Assembly: GCF_038069655.2 (NCBI RefSeq)
Contig: NZ_CP150951.2
Coordinates: 1,886,001-1,950,000, forward strand
DNA: 64,000 nucleotides
DNA from: Yoonia sp. BS5-3
Lineage (GTDB): Bacteria; Pseudomonadota; Alphaproteobacteria; Rhodobacterales; Rhodobacteraceae
Direction: 5' to 3'
Below the pieces are notes generated by a model. It had not been told where the DNA came from and made no database searches. It worked only from the letters and a program-made list of their open reading frames with translations. Shown one piece after another: positions 54,469 through 63,798 of the stretch; the first letter of the stretch is position 1; the number at the start of each line of letters is the position of its first letter. Both the position numbers and the translations under genes were made by a program.

Positions 54469-56898
54469 TTGTATCAGGGGAGTGTTCAGGTCTCACCAGC
54501 TGACCGCCAGCTGATCGCCGCGCTGATGCAGCCCGTCGCCCTGTCGGACCGTTTCGGCCGCATCCTGGTGCAGAACGATGCGTTCACCCAAATCCAGACC
54601 GATACGTTACATGATCCGCTCAGGCGCAATGTCGCAGATTTTCTGGATGCGGCGACACAGCCAGGTTTTGCAGCCTTCCAAGAACAAATCGCTGCTGACA
54701 CAGTGGACCCCGCATTGCGATTTGAAAGCACGGTTTCACTGGCCGGGACGGTCTATGCGCTGGTGCTGTCGCCCTTTCATGCCGAGAGCAAATCGGGCTT
54801 GATCCTGTGCCAGCTCGTGCCGCTGACGCGCGCAGCTGACGCCCGGCTTGACTATTTGTTAGAGCATTTTGATCAAGGCATCTGGGAGCATGACCTGCGC
54901 ACGGGCAGCTTTTGCGTCTCAAAGGTTTGGCGCAGTATGCGCGGTCTTTCGGACGACGCGCCTATTTTGGGATATGAAGATGACTGGCTGAATGATGTGC
55001 ATCCCGATGACCGGGATGAACTGCGCGATGCGGTCGACCGTCAGGCCGGTGGCGATATGGATACGATCCATATCCAATATCGCCAGCGTCATGCCGATGG
55101 GCACTGGATGTGGATCCTTTGCCGTTCAAAAATTGTGGAGATGACAACCGACCGTCGGCCGCTGCGCATTGTGGGCACTGATACGGATATTTCCGAGATG
55201 CACCGCCGGGAAAGTGATATGCGCCAACTGACAAATAAATTCAAAATGGCCATCGATGTGTCGCGCATTGGTATCTGGGAATATGATCCTGCAACGAACA
55301 GTGTGCATTGGGATGACCGCCTGCTTGAGATTTACGGTAGGGAAGGCGAGGACAATATCAGGTCCGGCGATTCCTGGGAGACATATATTCACCCTGACGA
55401 TCAATCCCGGGCAATTGCCCTTGCTGAGGAAAGCCTGCGTAACCGCACGGAATTTATCGCTGATTTTCGTATCACGCGTCCAGATGGTGAAATCCGCTAT
55501 GTGCGTAGCCTGTCCCGCTTTACGGAAGACCAAATTCAGCAAGACAAGCTCATCGGCGTGAATATCGACATCACGGATGAGTACCGGCGCAATCTGGAAC
55601 TAGAGCAGGCCCGCGCAAAGCTGGAATATGATTCCAATCATGATGCGCTGACCGGGCTTGCCAATCGCCGATTGCTTGATGAGCGCACGAAGACCCGGTT
55701 TTCCAATCTTGGCCCGGCGGATCGCTATGCCGTTTTGCATATCGATCTGGACCATTTCAAACAGATCAACGACACGTTCGGCCATCCCGCCGGAGACGCG
55801 GTGCTGATCCATGTTGCGACCGAATTGCGGTCGATCATTGGGACCCATGGCCTGGCAGCCCGCACGGGCGGCGACGAATTTGTCGTGTTCTTTGAGCACG
55901 CGCCCAAAGATGTGCTGCTGCAGGGGATCTGCAAAGCGATCATCGCAACGCTTCGCCAGCCATTTATCTATGATGGCCAACACTGCGTGTTGGGGGCAAG
56001 CATCGGATGTGCCATCGGGCAGGGGGCCCCCAAGCACTCTAATGACGTCTTTGTTCAGGCGGATGCCGCGCTTTATGCCGCAAAGCAGGCCGGGCGCGGA
56101 TGCTATTGCTTCTTTGACTCCATGACGCCGATTGGCACCAGCGCCGAATATGGTGCCCGTCAGGCCCTGATCGATGCGTTGTCCCATGACGAATTATGCT
56201 GCTATTTCCAGCCCCAATATGCCGCCCGCGGCGGCCAGATGGTTGGGGTTGAGGCGCTTGTTCGCTGGGAATGCCCAGATCGTGGACTGTTGCTTCCGCA
56301 TATGTTTATGCCGCAGGCCGAAAGCGCGGGTCTGACCGACCGGATTGATGCCTATGTTTTTGAACAAGTCATTGCCCTGCAATCGCAATGGTTTACCCAA
56401 GGCATTGAATATCCCCCTGTTGCGATCAACGTTTCGCGCCAACGGTTCGAATCAGATGAGCTGCTGGATCATGTGCGCGCCCGGCTAAAACCGCATCACG
56501 CCATCGTCTTTGAGCTGCTTGAGACCGCTTTTTTGGATAATCTTTCGGATGATCAACTGGATCGGATCACTGCTTTGCGTGCCCTGGGCATCGGTATTGA
56601 CCTGGATGATTTTGGGTCCGGCCATTCTTCGATTGCCGCTTTGCAGGCCGTCCGGCCGGACCGTATCAAGGTTGACCAAAGCCTTGTTGCCCCGCTGACA
56701 TTTCGGTCTGATCAGTTGAAGACCTTGCAATTGCTGTCGCAGATTGCCCGCCTAGAGGGCGTGGGCATTGTTGTTGAAGGTCTGGATGCTTCTGATCATT
56801 TGACCGCCATCAACACGCTGGATTGCGATGTTTTGCAGGGCTTTGCCTTGAAACGCCCCATGCCCCTTGATGCGTTTGAGGCGTTGTTGCGCGATTGA
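54469..56898 (+). CDS. PAS-GGDEF-EAL cyclic-di-GMP enzyme
   Basis: 809 residues from a TTG at 54469 preceded by AGGA 8 nt upstream. A PAS-like N-terminus (about 15-115) and two clearer PAS domains (125-245 and 255-372) precede GGDEF (385-550; intact GGDEF 467-471) and EAL (565-809; EAL at 595-597, DDFGSG 713-718, K734 in RIKVDQ, E770). Both catalytic sets look intact, so it may make and break c-di-GMP. The product-inhibition RxxD before GGDEF is absent. No membrane helix or haem-type PAS motif is evident to me, so the signal is unknown. It probably controls attachment or motility. Confidence 0.92.
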   Translation: MYQGSVQVSPADRQLIAALMQPVALSDRFGRILVQNDAFTQIQTDTLHDPLRRNVADFLDAATQPGFAAFQEQIAADTVDPALRFESTVSLAGTVYALVLSPFHAESKSGLILCQLVPLTRAADARLDYLLEHFDQGIWEHDLRTGSFCVSKVWRSMRGLSDDAPILGYEDDWLNDVHPDDRDELRDAVDRQAGGDMDTIHIQYRQRHADGHWMWILCRSKIVEMTTDRRPLRIVGTDTDISEMHRRESDMRQLTNKFKMAIDVSRIGIWEYDPATNSVHWDDRLLEIYGREGEDNIRSGDSWETYIHPDDQSRAIALAEESLRNRTEFIADFRITRPDGEIRYVRSLSRFTEDQIQQDKLIGVNIDITDEYRRNLELEQARAKLEYDSNHDALTGLANRRLLDERTKTRFSNLGPADRYAVLHIDLDHFKQINDTFGHPAGDAVLIHVATELRSIIGTHGLAARTGGDEFVVFFEHAPKDVLLQGICKAIIATLRQPFIYDGQHCVLGASIGCAIGQGAPKHSNDVFVQADAALYAAKQAGRGCYCFFDSMTPIGTSAEYGARQALIDALSHDELCCYFQPQYAARGGQMVGVEALVRWECPDRGLLLPHMFMPQAESAGLTDRIDAYVFEQVIALQSQWFTQGIEYPPVAINVSRQRFESDELLDHVRARLKPHHAIVFELLETAFLDNLSDDQLDRITALRALGIGIDLDDFGSGHSSIAALQAVRPDRIKVDQSLVAPLTFRSDQLKTLQLLSQIARLEGVGIVVEGLDASDHLTAINTLDCDVLQGFALKRPMPLDAFEALLRD

Positions 56899-56937
56899 GC
56901 CTCGCTTTTGCGCTGCAAGCGGCGTAACCCTGCTGTC

Positions 56938-58170
56938 ATGAAGATCGTCCGTCTTGAGGATGCCCATCGTCTGCCCGTCTGGCGCAGGCCTGCGACGCTG
57001 TTATTTGTCATGGCGATGGCCATGCCTGTTGCTTTTGCGACCTGGTCCGCCCTGTTGAATAACTTCGTGATCGAAGTGGCCGCCTTTGATGGATCGGATA
57101 TCGGCTGGCTGCATAGCGTCCGCGAAATTCCCGGCTTTTTTGCCATTGGTGTCATTGCCCTGATCATGTTTATCCGTGAACAGGTTTTGGGCCTTATTTC
57201 CCTGATTTTGCTGGGTGCTGCGACTGCGGTCACCGCCCAGTTCCCGCAGATGGCCGGTATCCTGACCGTCACGATGCTGTCGTCGATCGGCTATCATTAT
57301 TATGAGACCGTCAATCAATCATTGCAGCTGCAATGGATCGACAAGGCCCGCGCCCCGCAAATGCTGGGCTGGCTTTTGTCGGCTGGTTCCGCCGCCACCT
57401 TGGTCGTTTACGTCTTGATCGCCCTTAGCTGGGATCGCTTTAGTCTGACCTATAGTTTTGTCTACTGGATGGCCGGCGGCTTTACCGCGCTTGTCGCCCT
57501 GTTTTGCCTGATTGCCTATCCCCAGTTTGAATCCCCCCATCCGCAGCTGAAGACCTTTGTTCTGCGCCGCCGCTATTGGCTGTATTATGCTTTGCAGTTC
57601 ATGTCTGGTGCCCGCCGCCAAATCTTTTTGGTCTTTGCCGCCTTTATGATGGTCCAGAAATTTGGGTTTGAAGTCCACCAGACCACCCAGCTTTTCATGA
57701 TCGCTTTGGTCGTCAATATCGTGGTTGCCCCGGTGCTGGGCCGGATCGTTGCCTATTTTGGCGAACGCCGTGCCCTGGTTGTTGAGTATATCGGCCTTTG
57801 CATCGTTTTTGCCGCCTATGCCGGTATCTACTATCTGCATTGGGGCGTGGTTCTGGCCGTTGTCTTATATGTTGTGAACCAGATTTTCTTTAGTCTGGCC
57901 CTGGCGATTAAGACCTATTTCCAGAAGATCGCTGATCCGCAGGATATTGCCCCGACCGCCGCTGTTGCCTTTACCATCAACCATATTGCGGCGGTGTTTC
58001 TGCCCGTCGCGCTGGGCTATGTGTGGGATTATTATTCGCCGGGTTTGGTTTTTGTTCTGGCGGTTGCCATGGCCTTTGGATCGCTCGTTCTGTCCTTGCT
58101 GATCCCCCGCCATCCGGCCCCCGGCCATGAGACCGTGTTCCAAACCCGTCTATTCGCCCCGGCAGAATAG
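56938..58170 (+). CDS. Major facilitator superfamily transporter
   Basis: 410 residues from the ATG at 56938, with about twelve hydrophobic helices (first: TLLFVMAMAMPVAFATWSAL). The loop HSVREIPGFFAIG and the mid-protein break around RRRYWLYYALQFMSGARRQI are MFS-like. The protein ends with a cytoplasmic tail. Substrate is unknown. Codon use with many gcc, ttg and ttt resembles the neighbouring GGDEF-EAL and ruv genes rather than the left half of the window. Confidence 0.85.
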   Translation: MKIVRLEDAHRLPVWRRPATLLFVMAMAMPVAFATWSALLNNFVIEVAAFDGSDIGWLHSVREIPGFFAIGVIALIMFIREQVLGLISLILLGAATAVTAQFPQMAGILTVTMLSSIGYHYYETVNQSLQLQWIDKARAPQMLGWLLSAGSAATLVVYVLIALSWDRFSLTYSFVYWMAGGFTALVALFCLIAYPQFESPHPQLKTFVLRRRYWLYYALQFMSGARRQIFLVFAAFMMVQKFGFEVHQTTQLFMIALVVNIVVAPVLGRIVAYFGERRALVVEYIGLCIVFAAYAGIYYLHWGVVLAVVLYVVNQIFFSLALAIKTYFQKIADPQDIAPTAAVAFTINHIAAVFLPVALGYVWDYYSPGLVFVLAVAMAFGSLVLSLLIPRHPAPGHETVFQTRLFAPAE

Positions 58171-58251
58171 CCTACACGCAAACGTGGTCAGATCGCTCTG
58201 GTGCGTGGCTGCCCCCGTCCTATCTAAGAGAAAACAAAACGGAGTTTTCAG

Positions 58252-58902
58252 ATGTTTTTCAAACAACGGTCCAAGTCTGAAATGGTGACCCAAGATGCCG
58301 CATTGCCGGGCCGCCAAACGCCGATTCCGACGGCGCAGACCCATTTCATTTATCAAACGCCCTTGCAGACGGATATCCCCCCAGGATCCGAGCAGGCCAT
58401 GTTCGGGATGGGCTGCTTTTGGGGTGTTGAGCGGATGTTCTGGGCGCTTGAAGGCGTGCAGATGACCATGGTGGGCTATGCGGGCGGTTACACGCCCAAC
58501 CCAACCTATGAAGAAGTATGCACCGGCAAGACCGGCCATAACGAGGTTGTCCGCATCATCTTTGATCCCGCAGCGATATCCTATGACCGGCTGCTACAAC
58601 AATTCTGGGAAGGTCATGACCCGACCCAAGGGATGCGCCAAGGCAATGATGCGGGCACGCAATACCGGTCGGGGATCTATACCTATTCGCAGGCCCAAAA
58701 AACAGCCGCCGACGCGTCAAAAACGGCCTTTGCCCCACGCCTTTCTGAGGCCGGCTACGGTGCCATCACGACCGAGATCGTCGATGCGCCGACCTTCTAT
58801 TATGCCGAGGATTATCATCAGCAATATCTGGCCAAAAATCCTGCGGGCTATTGCGGGCTTGGGGGAACCGGCGTGACCTGCCCGATTGGCGTTGTCAGCT
58901 GA
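58252..58902 (+). CDS. msrA: Peptide methionine-S-sulfoxide reductase
   Basis: 216 residues, ATG 7 nt after [23 protein letters not shown] has the catalytic Cys, followed by [32 protein letters not shown] and [34 protein letters not shown] provides the resolving Cys. It reduces methionine-S-sulfoxide in oxidised proteins using thioredoxin. No MsrB is fused or adjacent, and there is no signal peptide. Confidence 0.96.
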   Translation: MFFKQRSKSEMVTQDAALPGRQTPIPTAQTHFIYQTPLQTDIPPGSEQAMFGMGCFWGVERMFWALEGVQMTMVGYAGGYTPNPTYEEVCTGKTGHNEVVRIIFDPAAISYDRLLQQFWEGHDPTQGMRQGNDAGTQYRSGIYTYSQAQKTAADASKTAFAPRLSEAGYGAITTEIVDAPTFYYAEDYHQQYLAKNPAGYCGLGGTGVTCPIGVVS

Positions 58903-58974
58903 CACCCCCACGACGCCTTGACCCGTTCTAGTCCAGGGCCTAACCGGGTGCCGGAAACTTGGAAGGCACCCGAT

Positions 58975-59859
58975 ATGACAACATATTCCGCTCTGACCAC
59001 TTTGACCGGCGAAGACGCGGCCTATGCGCTTGCCGATGCGATGGAGACTATCACGCCTGAACCCACGGGCGTTGGCGTGTTTGAGCTAGAAGACGGATCA
59101 GGCCTGTGGGAGGTCGGTGGCTATTTTACCGATGCGCCCGATGCTGCGGCCTTGGCTGTGTTGTCGGCCCTTCATCAATCAAAGCCCTTCCTGATTTCGG
59201 AAATTCCCGACCAGGATTGGGTATCAAAAGTGCAGCGTGATCTGCCGCCCGTCGAAGCGGGCCGTTTTTTTGTTTATGGCGCGCATGATGCGGACAAAGT
59301 GCCGGATGACAAGATTGCGCTGCGGATTGAGGCGGCGATGGCCTTTGGGACGGGGCATCACGGAACAACTTTGGGATGTCTGCGCGCCTTTGATCATTTG
59401 CTGAATGAGGGTTTTGCTGGCGGGTGTATTCTGGATGTGGGCTGCGGTACGGCCGTGCTGGCGATGGCTGCGGCCAAGGTGCTGCCCGATGTGATTCTGG
59501 CCAGCGACATTGATCCGGTTGCTGTCGATGTCGCCGCTGCAAATGTGGCAGCAAATGGGCTGGCTGGCCGGGTCGATTGTGTGGTCGCTGCGGGATTCGC
59601 AGCGCCTGAATTGGCAGATCATGCGCCATATGATCTTGTCTTTGCCAATATTTTAAAGGCCCCTTTGATCGGTTTGGCACCTGATATGGGACGCCATGTC
59701 GCGGATGGGGGCTATGTGATTCTCTCTGGTATCTTGAATGAACAGGCCGATGAGGTGGTCACCATTTACGCAGAAAACGGGTTCAATCTGTTTAAAAAAG
59801 ACCAGATTGTTGACTGGACGACACTGGTTATGAGCAAAAACGCACCAAAAGGGGGATAA
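58975..59859 (+). CDS. prmA: Ribosomal protein L11 methyltransferase
   Basis: 294 residues from the ATG at 58975 (GGAAGG 8 nt upstream). [20 protein letters not shown] and [20 protein letters not shown] form the SAM site, and [18 protein letters not shown] is the NxxxxPL segment. The N-terminal 110 residues form the L11-recognition domain. PrmA trimethylates L11 at several amino groups. The chosen start fits the family length of 290-300. Confidence 0.94.
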   Translation: MTTYSALTTLTGEDAAYALADAMETITPEPTGVGVFELEDGSGLWEVGGYFTDAPDAAALAVLSALHQSKPFLISEIPDQDWVSKVQRDLPPVEAGRFFVYGAHDADKVPDDKIALRIEAAMAFGTGHHGTTLGCLRAFDHLLNEGFAGGCILDVGCGTAVLAMAAAKVLPDVILASDIDPVAVDVAAANVAANGLAGRVDCVVAAGFAAPELADHAPYDLVFANILKAPLIGLAPDMGRHVADGGYVILSGILNEQADEVVTIYAENGFNLFKKDQIVDWTTLVMSKNAPKGG

Positions 59860-59953
59860 ATTTCGATACCGCGTGCGAAACGGCTTGTTTTCAGCGATTT
59901 TGTTAGGGAACAATGCCATATTGTTTGAGAGAGTTGATTTTTTGGAGGGTCTG

Positions 59954-60301
59954 ATGGCTCAAGCCCATGTACCATTCGATAAACGTTTGAAGCGGATCGT
60001 GCGCAATCATGACCGCATGGCGAACGGTGTCGTGAAAACCGTAAACTCTGATGGCCTGATCGTGGTCAAGCCGCGGGTGTTCAAACCGCGTTTTCCGCTG
60101 AAGGGTCTTTTGGCAATTGTTGTTCTCGGCTTCCTGTTTAAGGGCGTCATCTATGCAACTTTGGGATCCGAGCAATACGCAGAGCGCGTTGCTGTTCTTC
60201 AGCAGGGTTCAATGCTGGAGCAAGCGGGCGCTTGGATCATGCAGCCTGACCCCGCAACACTGCTGGTCGCAGAAGGTGTTGGTACAGTCCTGTCCCAGTA
60301 A
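59954..60301 (+). CDS. Small single-helix membrane protein of unknown function
   Basis: 115 residues from the ATG at 59954 (GGAGG 5-6 nt upstream); the frame is open 27 codons further without a Shine-Dalgarno. A basic cytoplasmic N-terminus (FDKRLKRIVRNHDRMANGVV) is followed by one helix (PLKGLLAIVVLGFLFKGVIY), then a periplasmic-side helical tail (YAERVAVLQQGSMLEQAGAW). I do not recognise the family. A good terminator follows, so it is the end of its unit. Confidence 0.75.
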   Translation: MAQAHVPFDKRLKRIVRNHDRMANGVVKTVNSDGLIVVKPRVFKPRFPLKGLLAIVVLGFLFKGVIYATLGSEQYAERVAVLQQGSMLEQAGAWIMQPDPATLLVAEGVGTVLSQ

Positions 60302-60320
60302 TTTTAGCTTCTCTTATCGA

Positions 60321-60351
60321 AAAGGCCGCGCCCTGAATTGGTGCGGCCTTT
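60321..60351 (+). terminator. Terminator after the small membrane protein gene
   Basis: aaaggccgc (60321-60329) pairs with gcggccttt (60343-60351), loop 13 nt, then tcgcgtttta. Starts 20 bp past the stop. Confidence 0.75.
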
Positions 60352-60387
60352 CGCGTTTTACCGTGGTGATGTTTGCGGCTTGCCCGT

Positions 60388-60597
60388 CTAGCGGCTTGTC
60401 CGGCGTGCAACCTCTGCGATGTCGCCGCGACTAAGGCCGATATCGTCCAATTCGCGGGCTGTCAGTTTCGACAAAGTTTTGCGTGTGATGCGGGCGTCAT
60501 TCCAGCTTGCGACGGTCGCAAAAGCTGATCCGAAAAACGATGTGAAGTGACCGGCGGAGTGGCCGGTCGAAGGGCGGGTTGTGTCAAAAGCGGCCAT
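60388..60597 (-). CDS. DUF1127-family small protein
   Basis: 69 residues from the ATG at 60597, placed 9 nt after AAGG; two upstream ATGs abut it. ITRKTLSKLTARELDDIGLS then RGDIAEVARR is the DUF1127 (YjiS-like) core with L..Lxx.EL.DIGLxRxdI. Such proteins bind RNA or modulate carbon and phosphate uptake in some alphaproteobacteria. The N-terminal 30 residues are variable. Confidence 0.88.
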   Translation of the reverse strand: MAAFDTTRPSTGHSAGHFTSFFGSAFATVASWNDARITRKTLSKLTARELDDIGLSRGDIAEVARRTSR

Positions 60598-60904
60598 GGC
60601 CATCATCCTTATGTATGCAGCATCGCTGCGTTATTCTGATGCGCCGCATGTAGGCCCGATTTCCAAATCTGACTAGTGACATTTTGGCAAAGGACATATG
60701 CGTTTTCATCATGCCTCATTTTTGGGCGCATTTTGCCGTAAATCGTTTATTTACAAATGTTTAAACCCGTCGCTTTTGAGGGGTCTTTTGTCGCCTTTGC
60801 TGCGGGTTGATCTGCCTTCTGCAAAATAACCACTGTCAAACCCACTTGGTCTTTGTTCGCCTTTTGTGCTAACCCTGTCGCAACACTATAAAAAGGGGCG
60901 AGCG
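60598..60904. other. 307-bp divergent gap between the DUF1127 gene and ruvC
   Basis: Contains ttgtgc (60864-60869) and tataaa (60887-60892), 17 nt apart, a possible promoter very close to the ruvC start, and aaatgtttaaaccc in an AT-rich stretch (60730-60775). No gene is visible. Confidence 0.45.
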
Positions 60905-61411
60905 ATGCGTGTTTTGGGGATTGATCCCGGTCTGCGCAATATGGGCTGGGGGGTCATTGATGTGTCAGGCCCGCGTCTGAGCCATGTTGCCAATGGCATT
61001 TGCCGCTCAGCCGGGGATGATCTGGCGGTTCGGCTTTTGTCATTGCATGATCAATTGACCGATATTATTGCCACCCATCGCCCGGATGTCGCTGCTGTTG
61101 AGCAAACCTTTGTCAATAAGGATGGTGCGGGTACGCTGAAGCTGGGCCAGGCCCGGGGCATTGCCATGCTGGTCCCCGCCCAGGCGGGTTTGCCCATTGG
61201 CGAATATGCCCCCAATGCGGTCAAAAAGGCTGTGGTCGGCGTTGGCCATGCCGAGAAGGCCCAGATCCTGCATATGGTCAAGCTGCAGCTTCCTGGTGTT
61301 CAGGTTGCTGGCCCGGATGCGGCTGACGCCTTGGCGATTGCCATTTGTCACGCCCATCACGCCCAATCTGCCGGCACATTGGCCCAAGCTTTGGCAAAGG
61401 CAACCGCATGA
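60905..61411 (+). CDS. ruvC: Holliday junction endonuclease RuvC
   Basis: 168 residues from the ATG at 60905. [17 protein letters not shown] with the first catalytic Asp, [20 protein letters not shown] with the Glu, [20 protein letters not shown], and [18 protein letters not shown] with the last Asp pair. It resolves Holliday junctions. The stop overlaps the ruvA ATG. Confidence 0.97.
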   Translation: MRVLGIDPGLRNMGWGVIDVSGPRLSHVANGICRSAGDDLAVRLLSLHDQLTDIIATHRPDVAAVEQTFVNKDGAGTLKLGQARGIAMLVPAQAGLPIGEYAPNAVKKAVVGVGHAEKAQILHMVKLQLPGVQVAGPDAADALAIAICHAHHAQSAGTLAQALAKATA

Positions 61412-62061
61412 TTGGCAAAATCGCAGGCCGTCTGGAATATCGCAGCACCGATCATGTCCTGATCGATGTGCGCGGCGTTGGCTATATTGTCTATGTTTCG
61501 GACCGTGTCATGGCAGGCTTGCCTGCCAATGGTGAGGCGGTCGCCCTTTATACCGATTTGCTGGTCCGCGAGGATAATCTGCAGCTATTCGGTTTTACGA
61601 CCTTGATCGAGAAGGAGTGGCACCGTTTGCTGATGTCCGTCCAGGGCATTGGGGCCAAAGCCTCAATGGCCATATTGGGTACGATTGGCGCCGAAGGCGT
61701 CAGCCGTGCCATTGCTTTGGGCGATTGGAGCGCCATTGCCAAGGCCAAAGGTGTTGGCCCCAAGACCGCGCAACGTGTTGCGATTGAGCTAAAGGATAAG
61801 GCCCCCAATGTCATGGCCATGACAGGCGCAGAGCCGGAGGCGGATGACGTGATCGAAACAGAGGCTCCGGCCCCTGTTCGCCGTGCGTCCCCCCCAAAAG
61901 CGAACCCGGCGCAGGCCGAAGCCCTGTCTGCCTTGGGCAATCTGGGTTATGCCCCCGGTGATGCCGCCGCCGCCGTTGCCGAGGCGATTGGCGCAGAGCC
62001 TGATATGGATACTGCCGGTTTGATTCGCGCGGCCTTGAAGTTATTGGCCCCGAAAGGGTAG
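61408..62061 (+). CDS. ruvA: Holliday junction branch-migration protein RuvA
   Basis: 217 residues from the ATG at 61408. An OB-fold N-terminus ([20 protein letters not shown]), helix-hairpin-helix motifs ([19 protein letters not shown] and [20 protein letters not shown]), an acidic linker and a C-terminal RuvB-binding domain ([20 protein letters not shown]). It forms a tetramer on the junction and loads RuvB. Confidence 0.97.
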   Translation: MIGKIAGRLEYRSTDHVLIDVRGVGYIVYVSDRVMAGLPANGEAVALYTDLLVREDNLQLFGFTTLIEKEWHRLLMSVQGIGAKASMAILGTIGAEGVSRAIALGDWSAIAKAKGVGPKTAQRVAIELKDKAPNVMAMTGAEPEADDVIETEAPAPVRRASPPKANPAQAEALSALGNLGYAPGDAAAAVAEAIGAEPDMDTAGLIRAALKLLAPKG

Positions 62062-62070
62062 GCAGTAACG

Positions 62071-62091
62071 CGTGGGTTTCACCCACCCTAC
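62071..62091. repeat. Short hairpin repeat (GTGGGTTTCACCCAC type) between ruvA and ruvB
   Basis: gtgggt-ttc-acccac at 62072-62086, followed by cctac. A tggg-tgaaaccca element of this kind occurs widely as an intergenic repeat in many bacteria. It lies 10 bp after the ruvA stop and ends 10 bp before ruvB. Confidence 0.6.
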
Positions 62092-62101
62092 GGAGCATGG
62101 C

Positions 62102-63121
62102 ATGAGTGATATCGATCCGATGATGCGCCCCGACCCGCAGCCTGAGGATGCGGATCGTGCGCTGCGTCCGCAGACTTTGGATGAGTTTATTGGTCAGCGC
62201 GATGCTCGTGCCAATCTGAAGGTCTTTATCGAAAGCGCGCGCCGCCGGGGTGAGGCGATGGATCATGCGCTGTTTCATGGCCCGCCCGGTTTGGGCAAGA
62301 CCACGCTGGCCCAGATCATGGCCCGCGAATTGGGCGTGAACTTCCGTATGACCTCGGGGCCTGTGCTTGCCAAGGCGGGAGATTTGGCAGCGATTCTAAC
62401 CAATCTGGAAGCCCGTGATGTGCTTTTCATTGATGAAATCCACCGCTTGAACCCTGCGGTGGAAGAGGTGCTGTATCCCGCGCTGGAAGATTTTGAGCTG
62501 GATTTGGTCATCGGTGAAGGCCCAGCAGCCCGCACGGTTCGGATCGAGTTGCAGCCCTTTACCCTTGTGGGGGCCACTACCCGGATGGGTTTGCTGACCA
62601 CCCCTTTGCGGGATCGCTTTGGTATTCCGACCCGGCTTGAGTTTTACACCGAAGACGAGTTGCATCAAATCGTCACGCGCGGCGCGCGGTTGATGGGGGC
62701 GCCTGCCTCGGATGATGGGGCCGCAGAGATTGCAAAGCGTGCCCGCGGCACCCCGCGGATTGCGGGCCGTCTTTTGCGCCGGGTTGTGGATTTTGCGATT
62801 GTCGAAGGGGATGGCACAGTAACGCAGGCCATTGCAGACCGCGCGCTGACCCGGTTGGGTGTCGATCATTTAGGGCTGGATAATGCTGATCGCCGGTATT
62901 TGCGTTTGATTGCTGAAAGCTATGGTGGCGGGCCAGTGGGCGTTGAGACCATCTCGGCGGCTTTGTCGGAAAGCCGCGATAGTCTTGAAGATGTGATCGA
63001 GCCCTACCTGCTGCAGAAAGGGTTGATCCAACGCACGCCTCGTGGCCGGATGCTGGCGCAGGCGGCTTGGACACATTTGGGGTTAGCAGCGCCAAAACCA
63101 CAGAGTGATTTGTTTGGGTAG
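62102..63121 (+). CDS. ruvB: Holliday junction branch-migration helicase RuvB
   Basis: 339 residues from the ATG at 62102, GGAG nearby. Walker [15 protein letters not shown], Walker [10 protein letters not shown], sensor motifs [19 protein letters not shown], Arg finger [13 protein letters not shown] and the winged-helix end ([16 protein letters not shown]). It drives branch migration as a hexameric ring with RuvA. Confidence 0.98.
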   Translation: MSDIDPMMRPDPQPEDADRALRPQTLDEFIGQRDARANLKVFIESARRRGEAMDHALFHGPPGLGKTTLAQIMARELGVNFRMTSGPVLAKAGDLAAILTNLEARDVLFIDEIHRLNPAVEEVLYPALEDFELDLVIGEGPAARTVRIELQPFTLVGATTRMGLLTTPLRDRFGIPTRLEFYTEDELHQIVTRGARLMGAPASDDGAAEIAKRARGTPRIAGRLLRRVVDFAIVEGDGTVTQAIADRALTRLGVDHLGLDNADRRYLRLIAESYGGGPVGVETISAALSESRDSLEDVIEPYLLQKGLIQRTPRGRMLAQAAWTHLGLAAPKPQSDLFG

Positions 63122-63124
63122 GGC

Positions 63125-63148
63125 GATCAAATTTCGCGAAATTTGATC
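63125..63148. repeat. Perfect 24-bp palindrome between ruvB and the next gene
   Basis: gatcaaatttcg (63125-63136) is followed directly by its exact complement (63137-63148), with no loop. It lies 3 bp after the ruvB stop and has no T-tract. It may be an intergenic repeat or a protein-binding site. Confidence 0.75.
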
Positions 63149-63177
63149 TTGCCTCGGGCGGGAGTATTTTGGGCAAA

Positions 63178-63798
63178 ATGATGGATGATGTTGCGCAATT
63201 CTTTACACGTGCCGATGACGCCTATGTGTTTGCCCGTTGGGGTCGGCCGATTGTCCCGGTTGTTTTTGGTGTGGATGATGCCACCCTTTCGGTTTTCAAA
63301 GGTGCGATTGAGGCGCTTGTGCTGCTTGCTGATCATCAAATGGCCGAGACCGATCCGGAACTGGGCGTCAATGTCATGATGTTCTTTTGTCGCGATTGGG
63401 CGGAATTGCCGGATGTCCCCAATCTTGATCAGCTTGTGCCCGATTTGATCCCGCTTGTCGCCAAGCTACAAGCCGCAGATGCCAATCAATACCGGATCTT
63501 CCGCTTTGATCCGTCGGGTGCCATCAAGGCCTGTTTTGTTTTCCTGCGGATGGATGCGCATTTGGAGGCGGTGCCCGCCGACACATTGGCCCTATCCCAG
63601 GCCGCGCAGTTGATTCTGTTGTGGTCCGATACCGCGTTTGACCAAATGCCGCCCCTGGCAGTCATCGAAGGGCAGGCGGTTCTGCGCCCAGAGATTGCCG
63701 ATGTCATTCGCGCCGCCTATGATCCGGTCATGCCAGCTGCCGCGCAGGATGCCAGCCATGCGTTGCGCCTGGCTGCAAGGATGACGAGGCCGGCATGA
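63178..63798 (+). CDS. Unknown protein between ruvB and ybgC
   Basis: 206 residues from the ATG at 63178; a TTG at 63169 (GGAG 4 nt upstream) and an ATG at 63181 are alternatives. No signal peptide or strong membrane helix. It contains YVFARWGRPIVPVVFGVDDA, VNVMMFFCRDWAELPDVPNL and YRIFRFDPSGAIKACFVFLR, a mixed alpha/beta protein I cannot place. The stop overlaps the ybgC ATG, so the two are co-translated. I recall such a gene at this spot in other Rhodobacterales but cannot verify it here. Confidence 0.78.
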   Translation: MMDDVAQFFTRADDAYVFARWGRPIVPVVFGVDDATLSVFKGAIEALVLLADHQMAETDPELGVNVMMFFCRDWAELPDVPNLDQLVPDLIPLVAKLQAADANQYRIFRFDPSGAIKACFVFLRMDAHLEAVPADTLALSQAAQLILLWSDTAFDQMPPLAVIEGQAVLRPEIADVIRAAYDPVMPAAAQDASHALRLAARMTRPA

